Shown: positions 1 through 7,505 of the stretch, piece after piece
Position numbering within the stretch: position 1 is the stretch's first letter
Layout: each line of letters begins with the position of its first letter
Assembly: GCA_012798055.1 (NCBI GenBank)
Contig: JAAZOA010000277.1
Span: forward strand, 1 to 10,569
Reading direction: 5' to 3'
Origin: Syntrophomonadaceae bacterium
GTDB taxonomy: Bacteria > Bacillota > Syntrophomonadia > Syntrophomonadales > Syntrophomonadaceae
Length of the DNA stretch: 10,569 bases
Notes under the pieces: generated by a model
Told to the model about the DNA's origin: nothing
What the model saw: the letters and a program-made list of their open reading frames with translations, nothing else
Databases searched by the model: none
Made by a program: the position numbers and the translations under genes

Positions 1-199
1 ACTGCTCGCGATGGGGCTGGCTGTGCTCATGATAACTGATCAGTTTCTTTTTTATTTTGAAGCGATTGAGCAGCTTTACCGTTTGGCGGGTGTCTTCGCA
101 GGCGATCAGATCTACGCGGCGCAAGGTCTTCAGCAGCCTGATACTGCTATCCTCCAGGTTGCCTATCGGTGTCCCGCAAACATACAATTTACCTTGCAT
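1..199 (-). CDS. rsmI: 16S rRNA (cytidine-2'-O)-methyltransferase RsmI (YabC), N-terminal fragment
   Basis: This is the first 66 codons of RsmI; the rest lies beyond the left edge. The enzyme 2'-O-methylates C1402 of 16S rRNA in the decoding centre using SAM. Seen: translation from the ATG at 199 gives the N-terminal signature of the tetrapyrrole-methylase-fold RsmI family, with GTPIGNLED at residues 9-17 and CEDTR at 34-38, followed by the LLNRF and SYHEH stretch typical of the family. A ribosome-binding sequence GGGGAGA sits about five bases before the ATG. The start overlaps the end of the upstream methyltransferase gene by 11 bp, so the two are probably translationally coupled. In Bacillus subtilis yabC is also downstream of yabB, but with yazA between them, which is missing here. 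The call rests on a short but very characteristic segment. Confidence 0.9.
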   Translation of the reverse strand, partial: MQGKLYVCGTPIGNLEDSSIRLLKTLRRVDLIACEDTRQTVKLLNRFKIKKKLISYHEHSQPHREQ

Positions 200-1010
200 G
201 GCTATCTCCCCGCTGCAGGCGTGCCCACCGCCTCGATAAGTGTCGCTGTTTATGCTCGGGGCCCATCCGCCCGTACCAATCGCGGATCTCCTGGCTGTAA
301 CCGCCGCCATCGGTGTAAATGATCAGGGGCGGCAGGATTTTCAATACTGGACGTTTTTGCTTAACCCCTTCCAACAGCACCAGCCCGGCCTCTCTCTCCC
401 GGAAAGCATGGACCATCCGCAACCGGCAAATGCCCAGCCCCTCTTTTTCCATATGGGCCAAGGACTCCAGCATGCGGCTTACCGGCTGGATGACGGCCAT
501 GCGCCCCCCCGGTTTGAGCAGGTAGGATCCCTTGTGCCACACTTCTCCCAGCTCCAGGCAAAGCTCATGCCTGGCTAAAGCTTGCTCATGATTGCGGCTG
601 ACCTTACCCTGCCCGCGCTTCCAAAAAGGGGGATTGCTCAAGACCAGCTCAGCACATCCCCCGCTCAGATGCTTTTCAATTTTCCTGATGTCTGCCTCGA
701 TTATGGCGATCCGGTCCTCGACCCGGTTCAGCTTCATGGTGCGACGGGCCCGATCGGCCATGGAGGGCTGCAGTTCGATTCCGGCAACCTTTAGCCCAGG
801 GCTCCTGGCCCCCAGGATCAAAGGTATGACTCCGCTGCCGGTGCCCAGGTCGACCGCCTGGGCCACACCCCCCAGGTCAGGAAAATGAGCCAGCAACACT
901 GAATCCAGGGAAAATCTATAGCCCTGGCGGGCCTGTATGATTTTCAGTCCCCCCAGGATCAGGTCGTCCAGGCTCTCATCTCTGCTCAACAATTCGCCCA
1001 GGTCTGCCAA
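189..1010 (-). CDS. trmN6: tRNA1(Val) A37 N6-methyltransferase-family protein (TrmN6/YabB)
   Basis: A 273-residue class I SAM-dependent methyltransferase, matching the YfiC/YabB family that makes N6-methyladenosine at A37 of tRNA-Val. Seen: an N-terminal GYRFSLDSVLLAHF segment (residues 30-43), SAM-binding motif I DLGTGSGVIP (54-63), an acidic residue ending the next strand in GIEL (77-80), and the N6-adenine catalytic motif NPPFW (126-130), the NPPF/Y box of N6-adenine methylases. The start is TTG at 1010: an AAGGAG (1018-1023) lies seven bases upstream, inside the end of yabA, and no better ATG is present. It sits 4 bp after yabA and overlaps rsmI by 11 bp, as in the yabA-yabB order of Bacillus. 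Family membership is secure; the exact tRNA target is inferred from homologues. Confidence 0.9.
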   Translation of the reverse strand: MADLGELLSRDESLDDLILGGLKIIQARQGYRFSLDSVLLAHFPDLGGVAQAVDLGTGSGVIPLILGARSPGLKVAGIELQPSMADRARRTMKLNRVEDRIAIIEADIRKIEKHLSGGCAELVLSNPPFWKRGQGKVSRNHEQALARHELCLELGEVWHKGSYLLKPGGRMAVIQPVSRMLESLAHMEKEGLGICRLRMVHAFREREAGLVLLEGVKQKRPVLKILPPLIIYTDGGGYSQEIRDWYGRMGPEHKQRHLSRRWARLQRGDSHAR

Positions 1011-1014
1011 ACAA

Positions 1015-1290
1015 CTACTCCTTCTCCATGAAAGCTATACAGAACAGACAACCGTCCCGGCGGGGTTCACCGTAGGCTGCCGGGCATACATGATATCCTT
1101 CCTGGTAGAGGCGCCCCAGTTGAGCATAGCCTTCCCCCTGCAGGCGGATCAACTCCTCCCGCGGGCGGGACTCTTGAGGCGTTTGGACGACAGCACCGCT
1201 TTCCAGGCGGGTTACCCTCTCTTTAAGATCTCCTATCTCGAGAATCAGCTCCCGGATCAAGACCTTCAACTCTTGTACCGTTTTTTCCAT
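1015..1290 (-). CDS. yabA: Replication initiation control protein YabA
   Basis: A 91-residue YabA. In Bacillus subtilis YabA binds DnaA and the sliding clamp DnaN and restrains re-initiation of replication. Seen: residues 1-30 are a heptad-like helix rich in L, I, E and K, matching the N-terminal tetramerising coiled coil. The C-terminus has the zinc site H67-x-C69 and C81-x2-C84 within YGEPRRDGCLFC (73-84), matching the family ending. It is shorter than the roughly 119-residue B. subtilis protein, mostly in the linker. The ATG at 1290 is chosen because GAGGGG (1296-1301) lies five bases upstream and the coiled coil begins there; a longer in-frame opening to 1335 adds only low-complexity residues. 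The gene starts inside the 3' end of ricT and ends 4 bp before trmN6. Its place beside holB fits the Bacillota order. Confidence 0.9.
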   Translation of the reverse strand: MEKTVQELKVLIRELILEIGDLKERVTRLESGAVVQTPQESRPREELIRLQGEGYAQLGRLYQEGYHVCPAAYGEPRRDGCLFCIAFMEKE

Positions 1291-1954
1291 GTTTACCCCT
1301 CTCCGGTCGCTTGGAATCGTAGAGCTCCGACTCATATTTCAGGCAGCACATTAGCCGGCCGCAGATTCCCGATATCTTGGTGGGATTGAGGGAGAGGTGC
1401 TGCTCCTTGGCCATGCGGATCGAGACCGGTTCGAATTCCCCCAGGAACTTGTTGCAGCACAAGACCCGGCCGCAGGTACCGATCCCCCCAAGCATTTTGG
1501 CTTCGTCCCTCACCCCTATCTGGCGCAGCTCGATCCTGGTCTTGAAGATGGAGGCCAGATCTTTCACCAATTCCCGAAAATCCACGCGGCTCTCGGCAGT
1601 GAAATAAAAGATTATCTTGCCCAGATCAAAGGTATACTCCACATCTATAAGCCGCATCGGTAAATTGTGGCTTTTTATCTTTTCCCGGCATTTTTCCAAG
1701 GCCTCCGCCTCCCGCAGCTTATTCTGCTGATAGATGCGCTGATCCTCTTCGTTCGCCTTGCGGGTGACCTTTTTCAGTGGTTGAACCAGTTGTTCATCGC
1801 TGACTTCTTTCTTGGCCAGGGCAACCAAGCCATATTCCACTCCCCGGACAGTCTCCACAATCACTGCATCCCCGACCTGCAGTTCGATGTCTCCGCTGTC
1901 AAAATAATATATTTTACCGGCCGGTTTGAACCGGACCCCTACTACCCATGCCAC
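1223..1954 (-). CDS. ricT: PSP1-domain protein RicT (YaaT), short C-terminus
   Basis: A 243-residue PSP1-domain protein. In B. subtilis RicT (YaaT) joins RicA (YmcA) and RicF (YlbF) in a complex carrying [4Fe-4S] clusters that promotes RNase Y-dependent mRNA processing and affects sporulation, competence and biofilm. Seen: a beta-rich N-terminus (1-60), the PSP1 core (about 60-150), and two cysteine clusters of the form C-x4-CC, C161/C166/C167 and C198/C203/C204, the latter in SGICGRLMCCLKYE; these are the family's cluster ligands. The start is GTG at 1954, with AGGGAGG seven bases upstream. Odd: soon after the last conserved block (KYESELYD) the frame runs into the yabA leader and start, giving an Arg/Gly/Asp-rich tail unlike the usual longer RicT C-terminus (B. 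subtilis about 275 residues). The 68-bp overlap with yabA is unusual. Confidence 0.88.
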   Translation of the reverse strand: MAWVVGVRFKPAGKIYYFDSGDIELQVGDAVIVETVRGVEYGLVALAKKEVSDEQLVQPLKKVTRKANEEDQRIYQQNKLREAEALEKCREKIKSHNLPMRLIDVEYTFDLGKIIFYFTAESRVDFRELVKDLASIFKTRIELRQIGVRDEAKMLGGIGTCGRVLCCNKFLGEFEPVSIRMAKEQHLSLNPTKISGICGRLMCCLKYESELYDSKRPERGKHGKNGTRVEGLDPGADSRDRRS

Positions 1955-2012
1955 TTGACAACCTCCCTAAATATACTGCAAATTGATTTTCCGGCCATTT
2001 ATGGCTACCCTC

Positions 2013-2972
2013 TTATTTTAATGCATCCCGCAAAAGATAGGAAATGTTTATGCTCAGTAAAAGAGGGTTTGCCGGGCCTCGAAATTGACGGCTCAACTCG
2101 TCGATCTTCTGCAGACAGGCCATGCTTTTAGCCGCATCCAACGATTTGAGCTGGCCGTAATAATCCCGGTTGTCCTCCAATATCAACAGATCCGGCTGAC
2201 CGGTATTCTGCAGCACCAGGATATCCCGGAGCATGGCTGTATATAGGCCGATCCGGAGGAGGGGTTTTTTTTCCATATCCTCAGCGCAGCGGAATACCTC
2301 CAAATCTGTGCCCGTCTGCAGGGCTCTGATCCGGTCCCGGGCTGCAGGAATGATTTGGTCAAAAACCCCCTCCTCTGCCCACTGCACCGCTGCGGCAATA
2401 CTGCCCTGGCTCAGACGGGCTATCTGCCTGGCTTGATTCGCTGCTATTCCGCGCTGCTCCAGCAGTGACCTGATGTCAGCTTCTCTGACCGGGGCAAATC
2501 TTACCAACTGGCACCGGGACAAGATAGTCTCCAATACCCTTTGGTCTTCAGCGGTCAAGATGATCACCGCATGGGCAGGCGGCTCTTCCAGGGTCTTGAG
2601 CAGTGCATTGGCAGCCGGCAGGCTCATTAAATGGGCCTGGCCGATCACGACTACCCGGTGGCTGGCCCGGTAAGGTTTGAGTGCCAACCATGGTTCCATC
2701 TCCCGGTTGATCTGTTCTATCCCTATCAAGGTCTTTTTGGGAGCTTTTTCGATCAGCAGAAAATCGGGATGGATCCCTTCCCGCCAATAGAACTCACCCT
2801 GGGGATCCGATGACATTATGATAGTCCTAGCCCAGGCCAGAGCCGTGGTCATCTTGCCCACCCCGGGAGGACCCGAAAAAAGATAAGCGTGGCTCATTCG
2901 CCCTGTGCTCAATGCCTGGCGCAGGACACCCAAGACCCGCTCCTGTCCGATTATATCTGCAAAGCAATCCAT
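2013..2972 (-). CDS. holB: DNA polymerase III delta' subunit (clamp loader), zinc-module-less
   Basis: A roughly 319-residue AAA+ protein matching the delta' subunit of the clamp-loader complex that places the beta clamp on DNA. Numbering here counts from the ATG at 2978. Seen: IIGQERV (9-15), SHAYLFSGPPGVGK (29-42) as the Walker A region, then M43 where an active P-loop has Ser/Thr; a Walker B-like strand VVVIGQAHLM (109-118) without the acidic pair; ALLKTLEEPP (125-134); and the SRC motif S154-R155-C156. Degenerate ATPase motifs are normal for delta'. Odd: the four-cysteine zinc module usually found after the P-loop is absent; that stretch reads MSSDPQGEFYWREGIHPDF. I chose the ATG at 2972 because AAGGG (2980-2984) lies seven bases upstream of it but only one base from the ATG at 2978. 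The position between tmk and ricT supports the call. Confidence 0.92.
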   Translation of the reverse strand: MDCFADIIGQERVLGVLRQALSTGRMSHAYLFSGPPGVGKMTTALAWARTIIMSSDPQGEFYWREGIHPDFLLIEKAPKKTLIGIEQINREMEPWLALKPYRASHRVVVIGQAHLMSLPAANALLKTLEEPPAHAVIILTAEDQRVLETILSRCQLVRFAPVREADIRSLLEQRGIAANQARQIARLSQGSIAAAVQWAEEGVFDQIIPAARDRIRALQTGTDLEVFRCAEDMEKKPLLRIGLYTAMLRDILVLQNTGQPDLLILEDNRDYYGQLKSLDAAKSMACLQKIDELSRQFRGPANPLLLSINISYLLRDALK

Positions 2973-2979
2973 TTCCATA

Positions 2980-2984
2980 CCCTT
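2980..2984 (-). promoter_or_regulatory. Ribosome-binding site deciding the holB start
   Basis: On the minus strand AAGGG is followed by T and two in-frame ATG codons. Only the second ATG (2972) has a workable seven-base spacing; the first (2978) is one base from the Shine-Dalgarno core. Start choice by spacing is inference. Confidence 0.55.
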
Positions 2985-3024
2985 ACATCTACCGGGGTGC
3001 CGTACCGCGGCCTGCGCCCCTCAC

Positions 3025-3648
3025 CTACTCAGCCAGCAGCTTCTCCACCAGCAAGAGGGCCTCCTGCAACAGAAACTCAGGACTGTGAGTCGCATCCAGG
3101 CGTTTGATGCGCTCCGGTTCTTTATCCCACAGGTCCAAGTATCCTTCCCGGATCCGGATTTGAAAAGCTAGTCCTTCCTGCTCCAGCCGGTCGGGTATCT
3201 CTTCGGACCTGCGCAGCAGGGCCTCCTGGGGATCCAGGTCGAGCAGCAAGGTCAGGTCAGGTTTTAGTCCTCCGGTACACAGGCGGTTCAAGTCTTCCAG
3301 GAACCCGAGGTCCAGGCCGCGTCCGTAGCCCTGGTAAGCCACCGTGGAATCCAGGTAGCGGTCAGCGATTATGATAGTCCCCCGGTCAAGGCCGGGGCGG
3401 ATAACTTCTTCCACCAGTTGGCAGCGCGCGGCTGCATACAGCATCGCTTCGGCCTTCCCTATTATACCATCATTGCGGACGTCCAAAAGCATCTCTCTAA
3501 TCTTTTCCGAGATCACTGTGCCCCCAGGCTCCCTCAATCCCAAGACCTGGTGCTTCTGCGCCAAAGCATCCACCAGGCTCCTGGCCAGGGTTGACTTGCC
3601 GCTGCCGTCAATACCTTCCAGGCTTATGAATACTCCTCTTGTGTCCAT
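3025..3648 (-). CDS. tmk: Thymidylate kinase
   Basis: A 207-residue dTMP kinase, converting dTMP and ATP to dTDP for DNA synthesis, cytosolic. Seen: P-loop EGIDGSGKST (11-20), the EPGGT motif (40-44), the DRYLDS motif (96-101) that positions the substrate phosphate, YQGYGRG (105-111), and a LID-type segment ALLRRSEEIPDRLEQEG (143-159) with arginines at 146-147 and 154. Length is normal for the family (about 205-215). Start: ATG at 3648 with GAGGGG about eight bases upstream. It follows the decarboxylase gene by 17 bp and precedes holB by about 50 bp. In B. subtilis yaaQ and yaaR lie between tmk and holB; they are absent here. Nothing suggests damage. Confidence 0.97.
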   Translation of the reverse strand: MDTRGVFISLEGIDGSGKSTLARSLVDALAQKHQVLGLREPGGTVISEKIREMLLDVRNDGIIGKAEAMLYAAARCQLVEEVIRPGLDRGTIIIADRYLDSTVAYQGYGRGLDLGFLEDLNRLCTGGLKPDLTLLLDLDPQEALLRRSEEIPDRLEQEGLAFQIRIREGYLDLWDKEPERIKRLDATHSPEFLLQEALLLVEKLLAE

Positions 3649-3665
3649 AAAAGTACCCCTCTTCT

Positions 3666-5096
3666 CTAATCTATGATCACTATCCGCCCCAAATCAGGCT
3701 GCTCGGGGCCCTGGATATGAGCCCCGGTCTCTCGCAGGTATTGAAGGTAATCCCAGACCTCCCCGGAAATCCTCTCTCCCGGGACCAGGCAGGGTATTCC
3801 GGGCGGATAGGCGGCCACCATCTCTCCCGCCACCCGGTTACGGCATTCAGCCAGGGGCAAAGAACGTTTGGCTGCAAAAAAGGCCTGGCGTGGGCTCATA
3901 ACCACCTCCCCGGCCGGCGGCACAACCGGGCTCAACCGGCACCGCTGGTTACCAGGGTAGCGCATGGCAATCTCTTCCAAAGCGTGATAGAAATGCTGCC
4001 AGTTTTCCCGCTCATGCCACAGGGAAAACATGGCCAGGATGTAATTTTCGGCTGCCATCTCCACCTGTATCCGGTATTCCCGGCGCAATAGCGCATCCAG
4101 CTGATAACCCGTCAAACTTAAACCGGGGACGCCTACCAGGACCTTCAAGGGATCGAGGCCCGTCACTCCTGGCATCTGCAGCCACTCCCCCTGCGGGCAT
4201 TTGAGGCCCGGTATCGAGTCCACCCGGGGCTTGTATTCAGCGGCTAAAAGGCGAGCTCGTTCCAGGTGCTCCCTGCCGTATGTCTCCATATAGGCCCTGG
4301 CCAGGTCGATCGAAACCATCAGCGGATAGGATGGGGATGTGGTGGTGAGCAAATCATGGGCAGTCCTCAGGGCCGCATGCCGGGTAAATCCCGGGCCCAG
4401 GTTGAGACAGGCCCCCTGGGTGAACACCGGCCAGGTCTTGTGCAGTCCATATACTGACGCAGCAGCCCCCGAATCCAGGGCTGTCCCAGGATAGTCGGGA
4501 TGGAAGGGGAAATGAGCGCCGTGAGCTTCGTCGACCATCAAGGGCTTCCCTCGACCTGCCGCAATGACTGCCAGGGCTTCAATATCGGCACAGGTCCCGT
4601 AATAGCTGGGACTGGTTATAAACAGGGCTTCCACTTGCGGGTTGTTTCCCCAGGCCTCTTCTACTGCCGGGGCAGTAACCGTCAGAGCCAAACCCAGCTC
4701 TTCGTCCTGGCGGCATGGGATATAAACCGGCCAGGCCCCGGAAATGACCAAGCCACCGTAGAAAGAGCGGTGGGCATTTCGGGGTATCATCACCTGGGCA
4801 TTGTCGCACATAGCCAACAGGAGAGAATGGATACCTGAGCTGGCCCCATTGACCAGCATCAGGCTGGTTTCAGCTCCCACTGCCAGGGCTAACATTTCCT
4901 GGGCCTGAGCTATCACCCCCTGGGGCTGGTGCAGGTCATCCAATCCAGGAATCTCAGTCACGTCTAAGGCAGCAGCTGCCTGCCATTCCAGGCAGCCTGG
5001 CAGCCTGATGCCGCCATGACCCGGCATATGCAGGCGTAAAGGCCGGTGATCGCGGTATGCTTTTAATGCGTTATAGAGCGGTGTTACTCCAGCCAT
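3666..5096 (-). CDS. Orn/Lys/Arg decarboxylase-family PLP enzyme (YaaO-like)
   Basis: A 476-residue fold-type I PLP enzyme of the short Orn/Lys/Arg decarboxylase group to which B. subtilis YaaO and SpeA belong. Members decarboxylate basic amino acids; the substrate cannot be told from sequence. Seen: MPGHGG (24-29), the cofactor-phosphate region NGASSGIHSLLLA (83-95), NAHRSFYGG (107-115), TSPSYYGTCAD (161-171), the PLP-binding VDEAHGAHFPFHPDYPG (188-204), and the Schiff-base lysine K220 in YGLHKTWPVFTQGA. The C-terminal domain carries YPPGIPCLVPGERI from residue 430. Start: ATG at 5096 with GGGAAGG about four bases upstream. It is the first gene of the leftward operon, directly before tmk as in the yaaO-tmk order of Bacillus. 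Slight departures from consensus (NGASSG for NGSTAG, HKT in place of HKx) are compatible with activity. An arginine, lysine or ornithine specificity are all open. Confidence 0.9.
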   Translation of the reverse strand: MAGVTPLYNALKAYRDHRPLRLHMPGHGGIRLPGCLEWQAAAALDVTEIPGLDDLHQPQGVIAQAQEMLALAVGAETSLMLVNGASSGIHSLLLAMCDNAQVMIPRNAHRSFYGGLVISGAWPVYIPCRQDEELGLALTVTAPAVEEAWGNNPQVEALFITSPSYYGTCADIEALAVIAAGRGKPLMVDEAHGAHFPFHPDYPGTALDSGAAASVYGLHKTWPVFTQGACLNLGPGFTRHAALRTAHDLLTTTSPSYPLMVSIDLARAYMETYGREHLERARLLAAEYKPRVDSIPGLKCPQGEWLQMPGVTGLDPLKVLVGVPGLSLTGYQLDALLRREYRIQVEMAAENYILAMFSLWHERENWQHFYHALEEIAMRYPGNQRCRLSPVVPPAGEVVMSPRQAFFAAKRSLPLAECRNRVAGEMVAAYPPGIPCLVPGERISGEVWDYLQYLRETGAHIQGPEQPDLGRIVIID

Positions 5097-5262
5097 AAAC
5101 CTTCCCTTTTACGTACGCGATGAGCACTTTTCCCTATAATTCTATATTAAAATCTCGACATACAGAAATTTTTCCACAGCCGTTTCCGATGGTTCAATTC
5201 CACCAACCTGTCCCTCTCCCGGCATAGGGGGAATATTATATACTCTAGACAGGGGGGATAGT
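5097..5262. promoter_or_regulatory. Divergent intergenic spacer, promoters presumed but not resolved
   Basis: This 166-bp gap separates the leftward yaaO-tmk operon from the rightward cca gene, so both must start transcription here. The core (5130-5175) is A+T rich. TATAAT occurs on the plus strand at 5135-5140, but the hexamer 17 bases upstream (CGTACG) is not a -35. Nearer cca, TATACT (5239-5244) also lacks a good -35. GGGGGGAT before the cca ATG is its ribosome-binding site. TTTTCCACA (5170-5178) differs from the DnaA box TTATCCACA at one base. I see no gene or terminator in this gap. Confidence 0.45.
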
Positions 5263-6552
5263 ATGTTAGCCAAAATCGCAGCCGAGATTGCGGCAGCCGG
5301 AGGCCGGGCTTATTATGTGGGCGGCTATGTCCGTGACCACTTGATGGGGCGTCCGCATGGCCAGGAAGAGGATGTGGACGTTGAGGTCATAGGCCTGGAC
5401 CCCCAAACCCTGCAATCCATTTTATCCCGCTACGGGGATACCCGCCTGGTAGGCAAGTCATTTCCGGTAATGCTCATCAAGAACCGCCCTCGCTGGGATT
5501 TCACTGTCCCTCCGAAACCTGGTCTATCCGCGGCTGAGGCCAGTTCCCGGCGTGATTTCACTATCAACGCCATGATGATGGACATTTTGAGCGGTGAAAT
5601 CATAGACCACTTTAACGGCCAAGCCGATCTGAGCCATGGTATCATCCGTCATACCACCCCGGGCGTGATGGCAGCAGATCCCCTGCGGGCTTACCGGGCA
5701 TGTCAATTTGCGGCCCGCTTCGGTTTCGTGATCCACCCCGATACCCTGGCCCTGATCAGCCGAACTGACCTGAGTCAGGTCCAGCCGGACCGTATCTTCC
5801 AGGAGTTGCTCAAACTGCTGCTGCTATCGGCCCGCCCCTCATTGGGTTTGGCTTATATGCTGGACAGCGGCATCCTGGAGAAGGTCCATCCCCTGCTGTT
5901 TGCCCTGACCACCTGCCCCCAGGACGCCGCCCGGCATCCGGAGGGCAGCGTGTGGGAACACACCCTGCTGGTGGTCGACCGGGCTGCCGGACTGAAGAGT
6001 TCCTCCACCTATGCCGAGGCTTACATGCTGGCAGCACTGCTTCATGACCTGGGCAAACCCCAGACAACCAGCGCTGGCCCCAGGGGCTTGACCACATACG
6101 GGCATGATCAGAAGGGAGCGCTTCTGGCCTTTGATTTCCTGCACGGCTTGACCAGGCATCGCCGGCTGATTGAAGCCGTTACCAGCCTGGTCAGAGAGCA
6201 CATGCAGCCGGTGCTGCTGTATAAACAGAGGGATCATGTGGGCGACAAGTCCCTGGTAAAATTGCTGGAGCGGGTGGACCTGCGGGAGTTGCTCCTCCTG
6301 GCCGAAGCCGACTTGCTGGGACGGGGCCAGGAAAGCGATTTTCGGGTTATCAGGCAATGGTTGGAAGCCAGGCTAGCCCGGCTGGGGCTGAAACCTGGCC
6401 AGCGCCTCGCGCCCCTGGTCATGGGCCGCGACCTGTTGGCGGCGGGGATTGCTCCGGGGCCAGCCTACTCCTCCCTGCTGGAAAAAGCCCTCGACCTGCA
6501 ACTGGCTGGGAAGAGCAAGACCGAAATACTGGAAGCTCTGCTGAAGACATGA
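5263..6552 (+). CDS. cca: CCA tRNA nucleotidyltransferase with HD domain
   Basis: A 429-residue class II nucleotidyltransferase plus HD phosphohydrolase domain, resembling the E. coli-type CCA-adding enzyme that repairs or completes the tRNA 3' CCA end. Seen: YYVGGYVRD (17-25), the metal-binding EDVDVEV with D37 and D39, VGKSFPVMLI (63-72), the nucleotide-recognition RRDFTINAM (96-104), DPLRAYRACQFAARFGF (139-155), and PDRIFQELLKLL (176-187). The HD domain has H233 in WEHTLL, HDLGKP (261-266), H281 and H313, as in proteins with additional phosphatase or phosphodiesterase activity. Start: ATG at 5263 with a G-rich ribosome-binding sequence five bases upstream. It appears to be transcribed alone. 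Whether it adds the full CCA or only CC or A, as in organisms with split enzymes, cannot be decided from this window. Confidence 0.9.
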   Translation: MLAKIAAEIAAAGGRAYYVGGYVRDHLMGRPHGQEEDVDVEVIGLDPQTLQSILSRYGDTRLVGKSFPVMLIKNRPRWDFTVPPKPGLSAAEASSRRDFTINAMMMDILSGEIIDHFNGQADLSHGIIRHTTPGVMAADPLRAYRACQFAARFGFVIHPDTLALISRTDLSQVQPDRIFQELLKLLLLSARPSLGLAYMLDSGILEKVHPLLFALTTCPQDAARHPEGSVWEHTLLVVDRAAGLKSSSTYAEAYMLAALLHDLGKPQTTSAGPRGLTTYGHDQKGALLAFDFLHGLTRHRRLIEAVTSLVREHMQPVLLYKQRDHVGDKSLVKLLERVDLRELLLLAEADLLGRGQESDFRVIRQWLEARLARLGLKPGQRLAPLVMGRDLLAAGIAPGPAYSSLLEKALDLQLAGKSKTEILEALLKT

Positions 6553-6584
6553 ATTCGCCTCCCAGCCGGAGGGCCCGATTATGA

Positions 6585-6612
6585 TTGCATTAGTATATTT
6601 TTATGATATCAT
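6585..6612 (+). promoter_or_regulatory. Possible promoter of the SPFH gene
   Basis: TTGCAT (6585-6590), a 16-base spacer and TATCAT (6607-6612) lie in the A+T-rich gap after cca. A closer TATAAT (6618-6623) is too near the ribosome-binding site GAGGAGG (6629-6635) to leave it in the transcript. The -10 overlaps a 10-bp palindrome ATGATATCAT (6603-6612). The match to consensus is modest. Confidence 0.3.
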
Positions 6613-6645
6613 TTAGATATAATATATTGAGGAGGTAGAAATATT

Positions 6646-7488
6646 GTGAAAGAATACCCGGTATGGAAGTTGAACGGATTTGCCGCACTGGGCCTGGCTC
6701 TGGCCCTCCTGGTATTTGCCGTCCTCTTTGCAATTCAGATCCAGATTGCAGTCTCGGTCTTGTGCCTGTTGACCGCCCTGCTCATTTTTTCCTCGCTGAC
6801 TGTTGTCCAGCCCAACCAGGCTCGGGTAATCATATTTTTCGGCCGTTATGCAGGCAGCCTGCGGGAAGCGGGATTCTGGATGACTGTGCCACTTTCCATC
6901 GCCAAACACGTCTCTCTCCGGGTCAGTAATTTCAACAGCAAGACCCTGAAGGTCAACGATGTAGCCGGAAATCCGGTGGAGATTGCTGCAGTAGTCGTAT
7001 TCCGGGTTGTCGATTCAGCCAAAGCCATATTTGACGTGGCCAATTACGAACAGTTCGTCGAGATCCAGAGCGAGACCGCCCTTCGCCACGTGGCTACCAA
7101 GTACCCATACGACAGCTATGGGGAGCAGGGCATCTCCCTGCGGGGCAATGCCGAGGAAGTAGCCGCGGAGTTGACCAAGGAGCTGCAGGACCGCCTGTCC
7201 CTGGCGGGGGTGGAGGTAATGGAAGCCCGTTTGACTCACCTGGCTTATGCCACCGAAATAGCCAGCGCCATGCTGCAGAGGCAGCAGGCAGCGGCCATCC
7301 TGGCAGCCCGCCAGATCATCGTAGAAGGTGCGGTGGGTATGGTGCAGATGGCTCTGCAGCGCCTGGAAGACGAAGGTGTACTGGAGCTGGACCAGGAGCG
7401 CAAAGTTGCCATGATCAACAATCTGCTGGTAGCCATCATTTCGGAGCGGGGCGCTCAGCCGATCATCAACACCAGCAGTCTTTATTGA
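6646..7488 (+). CDS. SPFH/band-7 domain membrane protein
   Basis: A 280-residue membrane-anchored SPFH (stomatin/prohibitin/flotillin) protein. Such proteins form large oligomers at the membrane and organise microdomains or regulate proteases; the role of this one is unknown. Seen: two adjoining hydrophobic segments at about 11-30 and 33-54, then the SPFH domain from VVQPNQARVIIFFGRYAGS (53-71) through NPVEIAAVVVFRVVD (109-123) and the YEQFVEIQSETALRHVA block (134-150), LAGVEVMEARLTHLAYA (186-202), and an Ala/Gln-rich helix (203-240). Start: GTG at 6646, with GAGGAGG about ten bases upstream. The next gene, encoding a ribbon-helix-helix protein, begins 17 bases after its stop, so the two probably share a transcript. 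It is shorter than flotillins and lacks their long C-terminal coiled coil. Confidence 0.88.
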   Translation: MKEYPVWKLNGFAALGLALALLVFAVLFAIQIQIAVSVLCLLTALLIFSSLTVVQPNQARVIIFFGRYAGSLREAGFWMTVPLSIAKHVSLRVSNFNSKTLKVNDVAGNPVEIAAVVVFRVVDSAKAIFDVANYEQFVEIQSETALRHVATKYPYDSYGEQGISLRGNAEEVAAELTKELQDRLSLAGVEVMEARLTHLAYATEIASAMLQRQQAAAILAARQIIVEGAVGMVQMALQRLEDEGVLELDQERKVAMINNLLVAIISERGAQPIINTSSLY

Positions 7489-7505
7489 AACACGGGTGCA
7501 AGGCA

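Noticed and set aside
937..1389. A 150-codon plus-strand open frame across trmN6, yabA and ricT
   Set aside because: It runs antisense through three genes with recognisable catalytic or metal-binding motifs and shows no family pattern of its own.
5135..5140. TATAAT on the plus strand as a cca promoter
   Set aside because: There is no -35 at 16-18 bases upstream, and it lies more than 120 bases from the cca start in a gap shared with the opposite operon.
5839..6357. A 172-codon minus-strand open frame within cca
   Set aside because: It lies wholly antisense to the HD-domain part of cca, has no ribosome-binding site of note and a Gln/Gly-rich composition typical of shadow frames.
6618..6623. 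TATAAT as the -10 of the SPFH gene
   Set aside because: Transcription would begin at or inside the ribosome-binding site at 6629-6635, and no suitable -35 lies upstream.
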